Source: Rhodoferax sp. AJA081-3 (GTDB lineage Bacteria > Pseudomonadota > Gammaproteobacteria > Burkholderiales > Burkholderiaceae_C). Taken from it: a stretch of 64,000 nucleotides of DNA. A model generated the notes under the pieces. The model was not told where the DNA came from and searched no databases. It worked only from the letters and a program-made list of their open reading frames with translations. Positions 35,953 to 44,624 of the stretch are shown in pieces. A program made the position numbers and the translations under genes. The stretch lies in assembly GCF_017798165.1 (NCBI RefSeq), contig NZ_CP059068.1, positions 1,426,001-1,490,000 of the forward strand. The letters are read 5' to 3'. Numbering within the stretch: the stretch's first letter is position 1; the number at the start of each line of letters is the position of its first letter.

Positions 35953-36630
35953 TCAAAACAGGTCAAGTATGCGCCATCCGCGCGCCAGAGCCAACGCACG
36001 CAGGCGCTCGTCGGGGTTGGTGGCGACCGGTACGATGGCTTTTTCCAACAGTGGCAGGTCGTTCATGGAATCCGAATAAAACGTGGTGTGCACGGTGTCC
36101 CAGCTCAAACCCCGCTCCTTCAGCCAGGCCTCGACCCGCACCACCTTGCCCTCGCGGAACGACGGCACGCCGCGTATCGCCCCGGTGAACCAGCCTGTAC
36201 CGTCGGCCGAGGGCTCACGCTCCAGCTCCACGGCGATCAGTTCGTCCACACCAAAGGCCTGGGCGATCGGGCGGGTCACAAATTCGTTGGTGGCGGTGAC
36301 GATGGCCACCACATCCCCCGCACGCTGGTGCTGGTGTACCAGCTCCAACGCCTGGGGCATTATGACATTTTGTACCTTAGCCCCCATGAAATCTCGATGT
36401 GCCGCTATTGAATTAATAGCACCCTGGCGACGAATGGCCTCCGTGGCAAATCGGGCATAGGCCTGTATGTCCAGGGTTCCGGCCTTGTAGTGGGCGTAGA
36501 AGTCGTCGTTCTGGCGCTTGAACTCGACGGGATCGACCCAGCCCCGCTCGATGGTGAACTCGCCCCAAGCGTAGTCCGAGTCAATCGGTATGAGGGTGTG
36601 GTCCAGGTCAAATAAGGCAATGCGGGTCAT
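35953..36630 (-). CDS. HAD-IB family phosphatase (SerB-like)
   Basis: The product is 225 residues from the ATG at 36630, which overlaps the hda stop as TGATG. Motif I is FDLDHTL with nucleophile Asp8 and acid Asp10; motif II/III region includes SFREGKVVRVEAW; motif IV is YSDSMNDLPLL. Relatives act on phosphoserine, histidinol phosphate or similar compounds; the substrate is not certain. A dispersed repeat (36364-36420) encodes AINSIAAHRDFMGAK in the cap region. The reading frame is intact. Confidence 0.88.
   Translation of the reverse strand: MTRIALFDLDHTLIPIDSDYAWGEFTIERGWVDPVEFKRQNDDFYAHYKAGTLDIQAYARFATEAIRRQGAINSIAAHRDFMGAKVQNVIMPQALELVHQHQRAGDVVAIVTATNEFVTRPIAQAFGVDELIAVELEREPSADGTGWFTGAIRGVPSFREGKVVRVEAWLKERGLSWDTVHTTFYSDSMNDLPLLEKAIVPVATNPDERLRALALARGWRILDLF
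36364..36420 (-). repeat. Dispersed GGGGGCTA repeat in the HAD phosphatase gene
   Basis: On the minus strand: GCTATTAATTCAATAGC, spacer, TTTCATGGGGGCTAAGGTAC. Same orientation as the gene and in the Gly-Ala frame. The AT-rich codons stand out from the GC-rich neighbours. Confidence 0.7.
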
Positions 36631-37322
36631 CAATGGTTGTCCATCATGGATTTGATCAGCGGTATGGTGATGGCGCGCTGGGTTTGCAGGGCGTAGCCAT
36701 CCAGCAGTTCCAGCAGCTCCATCAGGCTGCCCAGGTCGCGGCTGAAGCGGGTCAACATGAAATCCATGACCTCGTCACTCAAGAAAACGCCGCGCGCATC
36801 GGCCGCCTGGCGCAACACGGCACGGCGCTCGGGTTCGCTCAGGGGCTGCAGGCTGAAGACGTGGCCCCAGCCCAGGCGGGTGCGCAGGTCATCCCGCAGT
36901 TGCAGCTCCACCGGCGCAAATTCGCCAGCGGCCAGCACGGGGCGCTGGTGGGTCTGGGCATTCACAAACCAGTTGAAAGCGGCGTGCTGCTGCGCCGCGG
37001 TGTACAGGTGCACATCGTCCAGCAGCACGGCAGCCCAGGATTCATTGAACTCCGGCGCCTCCAGCACCGATGCATCCAGCCAGCCCACACGAGCGCCCTG
37101 CTCGCGCAGGGCCTCGCGCGCCGCCTTGAGCAAATGGCTCTTGCCACTGCCCGACGGACCCCACAGGTAGGTGGGTACCGGCGAGCGGTTGGCGGCACCA
37201 GCCTGGGACTTGGCGCCCACCCACAGCTCCAGGTGGCGCAGGGCCGCCAGGTTGGGGCCGGCACAGAAGTTGGCCAGGGTGGGTCCGGTAGACAGCCCAA
37301 TATCCAGTGCCAGTTGTTTCAT
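36630..37322 (-). CDS. hda: DnaA regulatory inactivator Hda
   Basis: The product is 230 residues (231 if the tandem ATG at 37325 is used), beginning MKQLALDIGLSTGPTLANFC. The Walker A motif is GPSGSGKSHLL and the Walker B region VLLDDVHLY. The N-terminal QLALDI is the clamp-binding motif by which Hda engages the DNA polymerase beta clamp. Hda-clamp stimulates hydrolysis of ATP bound to DnaA and prevents re-initiation. It lies 15 bases after the AI-2E-type permease gene, a conserved order in beta-proteobacteria. Confidence 0.93.
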   Translation of the reverse strand: MKQLALDIGLSTGPTLANFCAGPNLAALRHLELWVGAKSQAGAANRSPVPTYLWGPSGSGKSHLLKAAREALREQGARVGWLDASVLEAPEFNESWAAVLLDDVHLYTAAQQHAAFNWFVNAQTHQRPVLAAGEFAPVELQLRDDLRTRLGWGHVFSLQPLSEPERRAVLRQAADARGVFLSDEVMDFMLTRFSRDLGSLMELLELLDGYALQTQRAITIPLIKSMMDNH

Positions 37323-37337
37323 CATGGTGGAACGCTG

Positions 37338-38420
37338 TCAGCCCTGGTACAGCCCGCTGGCCAGGTAACCGGTGCGTACGCGGCGTATCGCCACCAGCAA
37401 CACGGCACTGACGGGCAACGCAATCAGTACACCGACAAAACCAAACAGCTGGCCAAAGGCCAAGAGCGCAAAAATGACGGCTAGGGGATGCAGGCCAATC
37501 CGTTCACCCACCAGGCGGGGTGTCAAAAACAGGCTCTCCACCACCTGACCTGCACCGTAGACCACCGCCACCATGATGACGGTGTAGCCCAGACCGGACG
37601 CGGCAGAAAACTCCAGCAACCCGGCCAACGCCGCCAGCACCAGACCAATGCCAAAGCCCAGGTAGGGCACAAAAATCGCCAGCCCGGTAAAGATACCAAT
37701 GGGCAGGGCCAGGTCCAGCCCAAACAGCGCCAGGCCCACGCTGTAGAACACTGCCAGTATCAACATCACCAGCAACTGGCCACGCAGGTACTGCCCCAGC
37801 ACCGAATCCGCCTCGGCCATGAAACTGTCGGTGGAGCCACGCAGACGGGGCGGGATCAGGTCCCGTACCTGGCCGACCAGGCGGTCCCAGTCCATCAACA
37901 AATAGAACAGCGCCACCGGAATCAGGATGGCATTGCCGATCAGGGAGAACGCCACGCTGCCCCCCAGCTTGAGCGACGCCAGCAAAGAACCCACCACATC
38001 CTCCACGTTGCCGTTCAGATGCGTCAGCACAAACGACTTGATGCTGGCCACATCCAGCGCAACGTGTATGCCAAACTGCGCCAGCCAGGGTTTGAGTGTG
38101 GTGCTCACACTGTCCATCAGCACCGGCAGTTGCTCACGCAACAGGGGCAACTCCTTGGCCACGATGGGCACCATCAGCAGCAGCACGGCCAACACCGCCA
38201 CGATGAACACCAGCTCCACCACAATCACCGCCAACATCCGGGGAATGCGGCCACGGCCCAAGTCATCGAGCCAGTCCACCATGGGCGTCAGCGCGTAGGC
38301 CAACACGGCCGCCACCACAAAGGGTGTCAGCACCGGCGCCAGCAGCCACAGCACACAGGCGAGCAGCGCGGCGATCAAACTCCAGGCCGCAAAAGTTTTT
38401 TGGGGAGGGGTGAATTGCAT
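37338..38420 (-). CDS. AI-2E family transporter (PerM/YdiK type)
   Basis: The 360-residue protein has about eight hydrophobic segments and the family runs LAPVLTPFVVAAVLAYALTP, PLGIFTG-like PIGIFTGLAIFVPYLGFGIG and FVGVLIALPVSAVLLV. Some family members export autoinducer-2 and others are Na+/H+ antiporters or ion exporters; the role here is unknown. It is the first gene of the leftward hda series and is divergent from purM. Confidence 0.9.
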   Translation of the reverse strand: MQFTPPQKTFAAWSLIAALLACVLWLLAPVLTPFVVAAVLAYALTPMVDWLDDLGRGRIPRMLAVIVVELVFIVAVLAVLLLMVPIVAKELPLLREQLPVLMDSVSTTLKPWLAQFGIHVALDVASIKSFVLTHLNGNVEDVVGSLLASLKLGGSVAFSLIGNAILIPVALFYLLMDWDRLVGQVRDLIPPRLRGSTDSFMAEADSVLGQYLRGQLLVMLILAVFYSVGLALFGLDLALPIGIFTGLAIFVPYLGFGIGLVLAALAGLLEFSAASGLGYTVIMVAVVYGAGQVVESLFLTPRLVGERIGLHPLAVIFALLAFGQLFGFVGVLIALPVSAVLLVAIRRVRTGYLASGLYQG

Positions 38421-38552
38421 ACTTTGTTAGATGTCCCGTAAAACGCAGTTTCAGCGAAGACTGACAATTGCCCGGAGGGCTTGTCCAGTCGAAGCTAAAA
38501 TGTAGGCAAATTCTATCGGGCTCGCCCAGGCGATCACGGCCCACCCCTTCAA

Positions 38553-39596
38553 ATGACCGATTCAAGCACTCCCACTCCCCTGTCCTACAAAGCTGCCGGT
38601 GTTGATATTGACGCTGGTGACGCCCTGGTTGAACGCATCAAACCCCTGGCCAAAAAAACCATGCGCGAAGGTGTGATGGCCGGCATCGGCGGTTTTGGCG
38701 CCCTGTTTGAAGTGCCCAAGCGCTACAAGGAACCCGTGCTGGTGAGTGGCACCGATGGCGTGGGCACCAAGCTCAAGCTGGCATTCGAGTGGAATATGCA
38801 CGACACCGTGGGCATCGACCTGGTGGCCATGAGCGTCAACGACGTGCTGGTGCAAGGCGCCGAACCCCTGTTCTTCCTGGACTACTTTGCCTGCGGCAAG
38901 CTGGATGTGGACACCGCGGCAGCCGTTATCGGCGGCATCGCCAAGGGTTGTGAATTGTCGGGCTGCGCGCTGATCGGCGGCGAAACCGCCGAAATGCCCG
39001 GCATGTACCCCGCCGGTGAATACGACCTGGCCGGTTTTGCGGTCGGCGCGGTCGAAAAATCCAAGATTCTGACCGGCGCCAGCGTGAAGCCTGGCGACGT
39101 GGTGCTGGGCCTGGCCAGCCATGGTGTGCACTCCAACGGTTTCAGCCTGGTGCGCAAATGTATTGAGCGCGCGGGAACATCCGCACCCGCCACACTGGAC
39201 GGCAAACCCTTCAAACAGGCGCTGATGGAGCCCACCCGCCTGTACGTGAAAAACGTACTGGCCGCGCTGGCCGCCCACCCCATTAAAGCTTTAGCCCACA
39301 TCACCGGTGGCGGTTTGCTGGAAAACATTCCCCGTGTGTTGCCCGAAGGCACGGCTGCCCACCTGAAAAAAGGCAGCTGGCCACAGACCGAGCTGTTCGC
39401 CTGGTTGCAAAAAACTGCCGGTATCGACGACATCGAAATGAACCGCACCTTCAACAACGGTATTGGCATGGTGGTGGTGATTGACGCCGCCAACGCTGAG
39501 GCCTGTGCCCAGACCCTGCGTGCCGCGGGCGAGACGGTTTACAGCATTGGCGTGATTGCTGAACGTGGTGACTCGGCTGCCGTAGTGGTCGCCTAA
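38553..39596 (+). CDS. purM: Phosphoribosylformylglycinamidine cyclo-ligase
   Basis: The 347-residue AIR synthetase begins [20 protein letters not shown]. It has the ATP-binding segments [15 protein letters not shown] and [20 protein letters not shown] and the C-terminal [13 protein letters not shown]. The enzyme closes the imidazole ring in purine synthesis in the cytoplasm. It is transcribed alone, divergently from the AI-2E permease gene. A GC-rich hairpin without T-run follows its stop. Confidence 0.97.
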   Translation: MTDSSTPTPLSYKAAGVDIDAGDALVERIKPLAKKTMREGVMAGIGGFGALFEVPKRYKEPVLVSGTDGVGTKLKLAFEWNMHDTVGIDLVAMSVNDVLVQGAEPLFFLDYFACGKLDVDTAAAVIGGIAKGCELSGCALIGGETAEMPGMYPAGEYDLAGFAVGAVEKSKILTGASVKPGDVVLGLASHGVHSNGFSLVRKCIERAGTSAPATLDGKPFKQALMEPTRLYVKNVLAALAAHPIKALAHITGGGLLENIPRVLPEGTAAHLKKGSWPQTELFAWLQKTAGIDDIEMNRTFNNGIGMVVVIDAANAEACAQTLRAAGETVYSIGVIAERGDSAAVVVA

Positions 39597-39617
39597 AAGT
39601 CCGGTCGCCGAACCTGC

Positions 39618-39638
39618 GGCTGGGGTTGCGCCCCAGCC
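39618..39638 (+). terminator. Hairpin after purM, terminator-like without U-tract
   Basis: A perfect 8-bp stem, GGCTGGGG paired with CCCCAGCC around a 5-base loop, starting 22 bases after the purM stop. There is no T-run, so intrinsic termination is uncertain. Confidence 0.35.
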
Positions 39639-39640
39639 AC

Positions 39641-39684
39641 TGCTAGGATATTTATAGCTACCAACCCGCATAGTTACTGGACTT
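39641..39684 (+). repeat. Possible degenerate copy of the dispersed repeat
   Basis: The AT-rich part (GCTAGGATATTTATAGCTAC) matches other copies, but the GGGGGCTAG end is absent. Weakly supported; it may be a decayed copy between purM and the ParA gene. Confidence 0.35.
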
Positions 39685-39737
39685 ATCGCGATTTTTGATC
39701 CAGAATCCGGCCATCCAATGGTGGTGAAACGGATGTT

Positions 39738-40514
39738 ATGCCGGTAATCGCAGTGATCAATCGCAAGGGTGGCAGTGGCAAAAGCACGATGGCCACCCAC
39801 CTGGCAGCCTGGCTGGCACGCCAGGGCGCGGCCGTCATGCTGGGCGATGTCGACCGCCAACAATCCACCCGCACCTGGCTCAAACGCCGCAGCCCCACGC
39901 TGCCAGCCATCGCCCCCTGGACCATAGACCAAAAAAATGTGCTGAAAGTACCGGTGGGCGTGACCCATGTGGTGCTGGACACACCCGGCGGCATCCACGG
40001 CTTTGAGCTGGCCAAGGTGGTGATGTCGGCGCACGCCATCCTGATTCCGGTATGCCACTCGGTGTTTGACCGCGAATCCGCCGCCGCCTGTATTGCCGAG
40101 CTGATGGCCCTGCCCCGGCTGGCCAGCGGCCGTTGCAAGCTGGGCGTGGTTGGCATGCGCATAGATGCCCGCACCCGAGCGGCCGAAACCCTGCAGGAGT
40201 GGGCCGATGGCCTGAACATCCCGTTTCTGGGGGTTTTGCGCGAAACCCAGATCTATGTGCGCAGCCTGGACAGCGGCCAGACCATCTTTGACCAGCGCAG
40301 CACGCTGGTGCAGGCGGACTTGGACCAGTGGGAGCCCATCCTGCAGTGGCTGCAACCCGTCACCCAACTGCAGCCACCCGCACCACAGCCGGTGGCTGCC
40401 CCCGCACCAACGCCGGTGCATACCCCCCGCGCACCCAGCCTGATGCCTGCCCAGGAGTCCCTGGTGCACGGCAGCCGCCTGTCGGTCTTTGCCCCGGCCC
40501 CGTTACGGCAATAG
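39738..40514 (+). CDS. ParA family ATPase
   Basis: The 258-residue protein begins MPVIAVINRKGGSGKSTMAT with a classical deviant Walker A, and has GDVDRQQSTRTWLKRR and VVLDTPGGIHGFELAKV. The last 60 residues are Pro/Ala-rich. No ParB is encoded nearby. Orphan ParAs of this type position cellular cargo such as chemotaxis clusters, but cargo cannot be told here. It is distinct from the other ParA-like gene at 23857, which lacks the Pro-rich tail. Confidence 0.85.
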   Translation: MPVIAVINRKGGSGKSTMATHLAAWLARQGAAVMLGDVDRQQSTRTWLKRRSPTLPAIAPWTIDQKNVLKVPVGVTHVVLDTPGGIHGFELAKVVMSAHAILIPVCHSVFDRESAAACIAELMALPRLASGRCKLGVVGMRIDARTRAAETLQEWADGLNIPFLGVLRETQIYVRSLDSGQTIFDQRSTLVQADLDQWEPILQWLQPVTQLQPPAPQPVAAPAPTPVHTPRAPSLMPAQESLVHGSRLSVFAPAPLRQ

Positions 40515-40639
40515 CGTGGACGGGCGGGCATCACAATGATGTCCTAAAATGATCGAATGTCGTCCAGATCGGAATGGCTTGCATCTGGCATAGAAGCAAA
40601 AATACGGGCTTCTACCACTGCTTTCAAGGAAACCAAGCC

Positions 40640-41197
40640 ATGAACACCTGTCTGATTGTGATCGACGTCCAGGAATCTTTTCGCAACCGCCCCTACTCCA
40701 CCGAACGCGACATGCCCGAATACCTGGCTGCGCAAAATGCGCTGATTGCGGGCTGTGTGGCCCAGGGCGTACCCATTGTGCGTATCTTGCACACCGACGG
40801 CCCGGCCACCCCCGACAACGCCTTTGCCCGCGAGTCCGGCCATGTCGTACCGCTCAAGGGACTGCTGGATTTCGAAGCCGCAGCCACGTTCTACAAGAAC
40901 CGCCACAGCGCATTGGTCGGCACCGGGCTGGACGTGTGGCTCACCAGCCACGGCATGCAGCGCCTCATCATCAGCGGCATTCGCACCGAGCAATGCTGTG
41001 AAACGACGACCCGCCACGCCTCGGACCTGGGCTGGAGTGTGGACTACTGTGTGGACGCCACCCTGACCTTTGACATGGTGCAGCCCGATGGACGCCCGTT
41101 GAGCGCCGCCGACATCAAAGCCCGCACCGCCACCGTGCTGACAGACCGGTTTGCCACGCTGTGCACGGTGGACGAGGCGCTGAGCCGCGCCCGATAA
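40640..41197 (+). CDS. Isochorismatase-like cysteine hydrolase
   Basis: The product is 185 residues from the ATG at 40640, preceded by AAGGA. The triad of the cysteine hydrolase family is Asp9 (VIDVQESF), Lys86 (TFYKNRHSAL) and Cys119 (GIRTEQCCETTTR). Relatives include nicotinamidases, N-carbamoylsarcosine amidase and isochorismatases. The GlxA-like regulator gene starts seven bases after the stop and probably controls or is co-expressed with it. Substrate unknown. Confidence 0.9.
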   Translation: MNTCLIVIDVQESFRNRPYSTERDMPEYLAAQNALIAGCVAQGVPIVRILHTDGPATPDNAFARESGHVVPLKGLLDFEAAATFYKNRHSALVGTGLDVWLTSHGMQRLIISGIRTEQCCETTTRHASDLGWSVDYCVDATLTFDMVQPDGRPLSAADIKARTATVLTDRFATLCTVDEALSRAR

Positions 41198-41204
41198 GCC
41201 TGGC

Positions 41205-42194
41205 ATGGTCAACGTCTACTTTGTCCTGCTGCCCAATAGTCTGATACTGGACTGGGCCGGCCCGGCCGAGGCGCTGCGCATGGCCAACCAGGCCCTTGTC
41301 GCGCAGGGCCAGAACCCGCGGTTTTCACTGCACTTTGTCAGCCCGCTGCCCAGTGCGCCCAGCTCGGTCGGCGTGGTGCTGGGTGGTCTGCAGGGTTTGC
41401 CCGTGCTGGATTCCCCAGACGCCAACGCACCCACCACTTGGGTGGTGCTGGTGGGCCAGGCGGGTGATGGTGCCCTGCGGCTGGACTCCGACGCATCACG
41501 CACCGTATTGCACTGGCTGCGGGGACTGAAGGTGGCCGCTGGGCGGCTGGAGCTGATGACCATTTGCGCCGGTGCCGTGCTGGCCGCCCACGCCGGCCTG
41601 CTGGCCGGGCGCCGCGCCACCACGCACCACCAGCACCTGGACGAGTTGCGCCGGGTGGAGCCGCAATGCGACGTGGTGGCCAACCGCGTGTTTGTGGAAG
41701 ACGGCGCGGTCTACAGCAGCGCCGGGGTAACCACCGGCCTGGATCTGGTCTTGCACCGCATCAGCGCGGAATGCGGCCCGGCGCTGGCCGCACAGGTCGC
41801 GCAAACCATGGTGGTCGCACTGCGCCGCGGTCCCAACGACCCGGAGTTGTCGCCCTTTCTGGCCTACCGCGCCCATATGCACCCGGCCCTGCACCGCGTG
41901 CAAGACGCTGTCAGCCAGGCCCCCGAAACCGGTTGGACGGTACCCGGCATGGCCGCTGTAGCCCACACCTCGCCGCGCCATCTCACCCGCTTATTTCTGG
42001 ACCATGCGGGTATCGCACCCCTGCAGTACCTGCGCCGCATCCGCCTGGCTGTCGCACAAACGGCGTTGCAGTCCGGCCGCAACGTGACACAGGCGGCCGA
42101 GATGGCCGGTTTCAGTTCCGACACCCAATTGCGCCGCGCCTGGCACCAGTTTGAACTGGCCGGAACACCATCCGATCCACGGCTGGGTGCTTAG
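41205..42194 (+). CDS. GlxA-type AraC family transcriptional regulator
   Basis: The 329-residue protein joins an N-terminal DJ-1/PfpI-like domain (VYFVLLPNSLILDWAGPAEA, with Cys in LMTICAGAVLAAHAGLLAG) to a C-terminal AraC double helix-turn-helix (VAHTSPRHLTRLFLDHAG, TQAAEMAGFSSDTQLRRAW). The domain order is that of GlxA regulators. It is co-directional with the isochorismatase-like gene, which may be its target. Confidence 0.9.
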   Translation: MVNVYFVLLPNSLILDWAGPAEALRMANQALVAQGQNPRFSLHFVSPLPSAPSSVGVVLGGLQGLPVLDSPDANAPTTWVVLVGQAGDGALRLDSDASRTVLHWLRGLKVAAGRLELMTICAGAVLAAHAGLLAGRRATTHHQHLDELRRVEPQCDVVANRVFVEDGAVYSSAGVTTGLDLVLHRISAECGPALAAQVAQTMVVALRRGPNDPELSPFLAYRAHMHPALHRVQDAVSQAPETGWTVPGMAAVAHTSPRHLTRLFLDHAGIAPLQYLRRIRLAVAQTALQSGRNVTQAAEMAGFSSDTQLRRAWHQFELAGTPSDPRLGA

Positions 42195-42332
42195 CGGTCG
42201 GGCCGGTTTGTCCGCCAAAAACAGCAGTCTTTCGCGCGGAATTGCCATTCGTCACATTCAGGATGAAATTTGGGCGACCCATGCCTACATTTCACCCATC
42301 GGACCGCTGTGGCCCGCCAACCGGAGAAGACC

Positions 42333-42503
42333 ATGTCGCACAACTACCATTCCCAGATCAAGCTTGTTGCTTTCGCGTTTGCCGCGGTCATGACACTGGC
42401 CGTCAATGGGTCCATGTTGTTGCACTTTGACGATTTGGCACAGGCTTCCCCTGCGAACACCGTCACCCTGCCCACTGTGACCGTCTACGGTCGCCAAGCC
42501 TGA
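42333..42503 (+). CDS. Small exported hypothetical protein
   Basis: The 56-residue product (MSHNYHSQIKLVAFAFAAVM) has a GGAGA box before its ATG. Residues about 10-28 are hydrophobic and are followed by a short polar tail ending LPTVTVYGRQA, a TxTVxG-type ending often seen in small exported proteins of Burkholderiales. It lies just upstream of the DUF2807 protein gene and is probably co-transcribed. Function unknown. Confidence 0.65.
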   Translation: MSHNYHSQIKLVAFAFAAVMTLAVNGSMLLHFDDLAQASPANTVTLPTVTVYGRQA

Positions 42504-42523
42504 TGTGCACCCGGGAACACACC

Positions 42524-43297
42524 ATGCAAACCAGCCCACGGCTTCTCTCTGCGGTTGCGTCGCTGGCTCTGGCGGGCGTACTGACTATGGCCGTCACGCC
42601 GGTGCAGGCCGGCAATTGGTTCGGAAATAAAACGGTGGCAGGCTCCGGCACTGCCAGCAGTGTCAAACGCGAACTGGCACCCTTCCATGCGATTGCCGTC
42701 GACATGCATGGCAAGATCGAGTTGATCCAGGGTAATGCCGAAGGCGTGGTGGTGGAAGCCGACGACAACCTGCTGCCCTTGATTGAGACCGTGGTTACCA
42801 ACGGGCAGTTGCGCATCCGCACCGCGAAGGGCGTGAACCTGCCGGGCAGCACCAAGGTCAAGGTCACGGTCCATGTGCGCAACATCGACAAGCTGTCGCT
42901 GGCAGGCTCTGCGGACCTGTCTGCGGCGCGCCTGTCGGCCCCCAAGCTGGCCAGCAATATCGCCGGTTCTGGCACGATCACGATCACGGACCTGCAGAGT
43001 GATGACCTGAAGGTTTCGATCGCCGGTAGCGGAAGCTTTGAAGCACAAGGCGTGGCCAATGCCCTGGTGGTGAACATCGCGGGGTCCGGCGATGTCAGTG
43101 CCTCCAAATTGTCCGCACAAGAGGTGAAAGTCAGTATTGCCGGTTCGGGCGATGCAAGCCTGTGGGTGCGCAAAGCCTTGAGTGTCAGCATCGCCGGTTC
43201 CGGTGATGTGCGCTACTACGGCGAAGGCAGCTTGCGCGACGCGTCCACCATGGGTTCGGGCAGCATCAAACAACTGGGTGCAGCGCCCCCCGTGTAA
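42524..43297 (+). CDS. DUF2807 (GIN domain) exported beta-repeat protein
   Basis: The product is 257 residues from the ATG at 42524. A signal peptide ends near TPVQAGN. The rest is a right-handed beta-solenoid of repeated IAGSGD-type turns (SLAGSADLS, NIAGSGTIT, SIAGSGSFE, NIAGSGDVS, SIAGSGDAS, SIAGSGDVR), typical of the putative auto-transporter head GIN domain DUF2807. It is probably periplasmic or outer-membrane associated. Function unknown. Confidence 0.9.
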   Translation: MQTSPRLLSAVASLALAGVLTMAVTPVQAGNWFGNKTVAGSGTASSVKRELAPFHAIAVDMHGKIELIQGNAEGVVVEADDNLLPLIETVVTNGQLRIRTAKGVNLPGSTKVKVTVHVRNIDKLSLAGSADLSAARLSAPKLASNIAGSGTITITDLQSDDLKVSIAGSGSFEAQGVANALVVNIAGSGDVSASKLSAQEVKVSIAGSGDASLWVRKALSVSIAGSGDVRYYGEGSLRDASTMGSGSIKQLGAAPPV

Positions 43298-43318
43298 CAA
43301 GCAGGCCCGCGCAGGCCC

Positions 43319-44623
43319 TCAGACCTCGCCGCGCACCATTCTCAACAAACGCCCCAACACTGCGCCGCCATCGGCGCGCAGTCCGTTGTGCTCGTATTCA
43401 TTGGTCATCCACAGCTTGATGTTGGGCACCAGCGCAGCGGTTTCTTCTGAAAACTCGCGGTGTACATACATGTCGTCGTAGTAGACGGCCGCGGCCACGG
43501 GCACCGTGTTCTGCTTCAGGCGCTGCACATCGTAGAGTTGCGGCCAGTCTGCCCGAGCGGCCAGAATGTTCGCAGCGTCCTTGAGTGGGCGCAACTGGGT
43601 GTAAGCATCCAGCATCCACGGGTACACCATCTCGCCCGTGAACAGCACGGGCTCTACACCATCCAACGCGAACTCGGGGCATTCGGCCAGCAGGCGCTGC
43701 GCCGACCACTGGCTGGCAGTGCCCTGGGTGTAGCAGGCTTCATGCAGCAGCGTGTAGATGGGGTTGGTGTCGAAGTTTTGCATCTGCTCCAGATGGAACA
43801 GAAAATTCCAGTTCAGCAAGGCCTGACCATCCGCACCGGTCACAAAGGCTTCTTCCAGCAGGTAATGCAGGGCCTCAAAGCCACCACTCATGCCCAGGTG
43901 TAGGCCCAGCTGCAAAAAGCGCTGCGGAGTCAAATCACCGCCACCGGGCAACTGCACCGCGTGGGTACGCAGGTGGTCCACGATTCTGCGGACCAGTGCT
44001 GCGTCATCGGGGTAACGCTGGTAGTAAAGACGGTTCTTGTCCGCCACGCGGCGGTAGGTGGCGCGGTACACATCGTCGGCAGGCCGTGTGAGGGACGGAA
44101 TGCCGCCCGTGATCAAGACATGCTTCAGGCCCTGTGGCGAGGCACTGAGGTAACGCATGGCGCAAAAGCCGCCATAACTCTGGCCCAAGATGCTCCATGG
44201 CTGGTCGCCCAGGAGCTGCTGGCGAATGGCCTCCGCATCACGCACGATGTTGTCGGCACGGAAGTGCATCAGGTAATCGGCCTGCGTCTGGGCATCGCCC
44301 AACCCCGCCAGTGTTTGCGCAGTGACTGGCGTGGAACGCCCGGTGCCACGCTGGTCCAGCAGCAGCACCCGGTAGTCTTGCAGTGCTCGCCCTATCCAGC
44401 CGCCAGCATCGGCCGGCCGCGGAGCGCCGGAGCCTGGGCCGCCCTGGAAGTAAACCAGGTAGGGAAGATTTGCATCTTCTTTGCCTGGCGCAACCACTTC
44501 GCGCGCATACACGTTGATGGTGCGGCCCGGCTTGGCGTAATCCAGTGGCAATATAAACGTATGGTCGCGCAACACCAGACCGGGAATGCGATGGGTAACC
44601 TGCGTCACGGTACGGGCACTCAT
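43319..44623 (-). CDS. Alpha/beta hydrolase, proline iminopeptidase family (S33)
   Basis: The product is 434 residues from the ATG at 44623, one base after the stop of the M3 peptidase gene. The oxyanion motif is VYFQGGPGSGAPRP, the nucleophile elbow ILGQSYGGFCAMRYL, and the likely catalytic His is in NEYEHNGLRADGG. Length and GGPG motif match bacterial prolyl aminopeptidases of about 420 residues that release N-terminal Pro or other residues. Co-location with an oligopeptidase suggests peptide catabolism. Confidence 0.88.
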   Translation of the reverse strand: MSARTVTQVTHRIPGLVLRDHTFILPLDYAKPGRTINVYAREVVAPGKEDANLPYLVYFQGGPGSGAPRPADAGGWIGRALQDYRVLLLDQRGTGRSTPVTAQTLAGLGDAQTQADYLMHFRADNIVRDAEAIRQQLLGDQPWSILGQSYGGFCAMRYLSASPQGLKHVLITGGIPSLTRPADDVYRATYRRVADKNRLYYQRYPDDAALVRRIVDHLRTHAVQLPGGGDLTPQRFLQLGLHLGMSGGFEALHYLLEEAFVTGADGQALLNWNFLFHLEQMQNFDTNPIYTLLHEACYTQGTASQWSAQRLLAECPEFALDGVEPVLFTGEMVYPWMLDAYTQLRPLKDAANILAARADWPQLYDVQRLKQNTVPVAAAVYYDDMYVHREFSEETAALVPNIKLWMTNEYEHNGLRADGGAVLGRLLRMVRGEV

Positions 44624-44624
44624 G

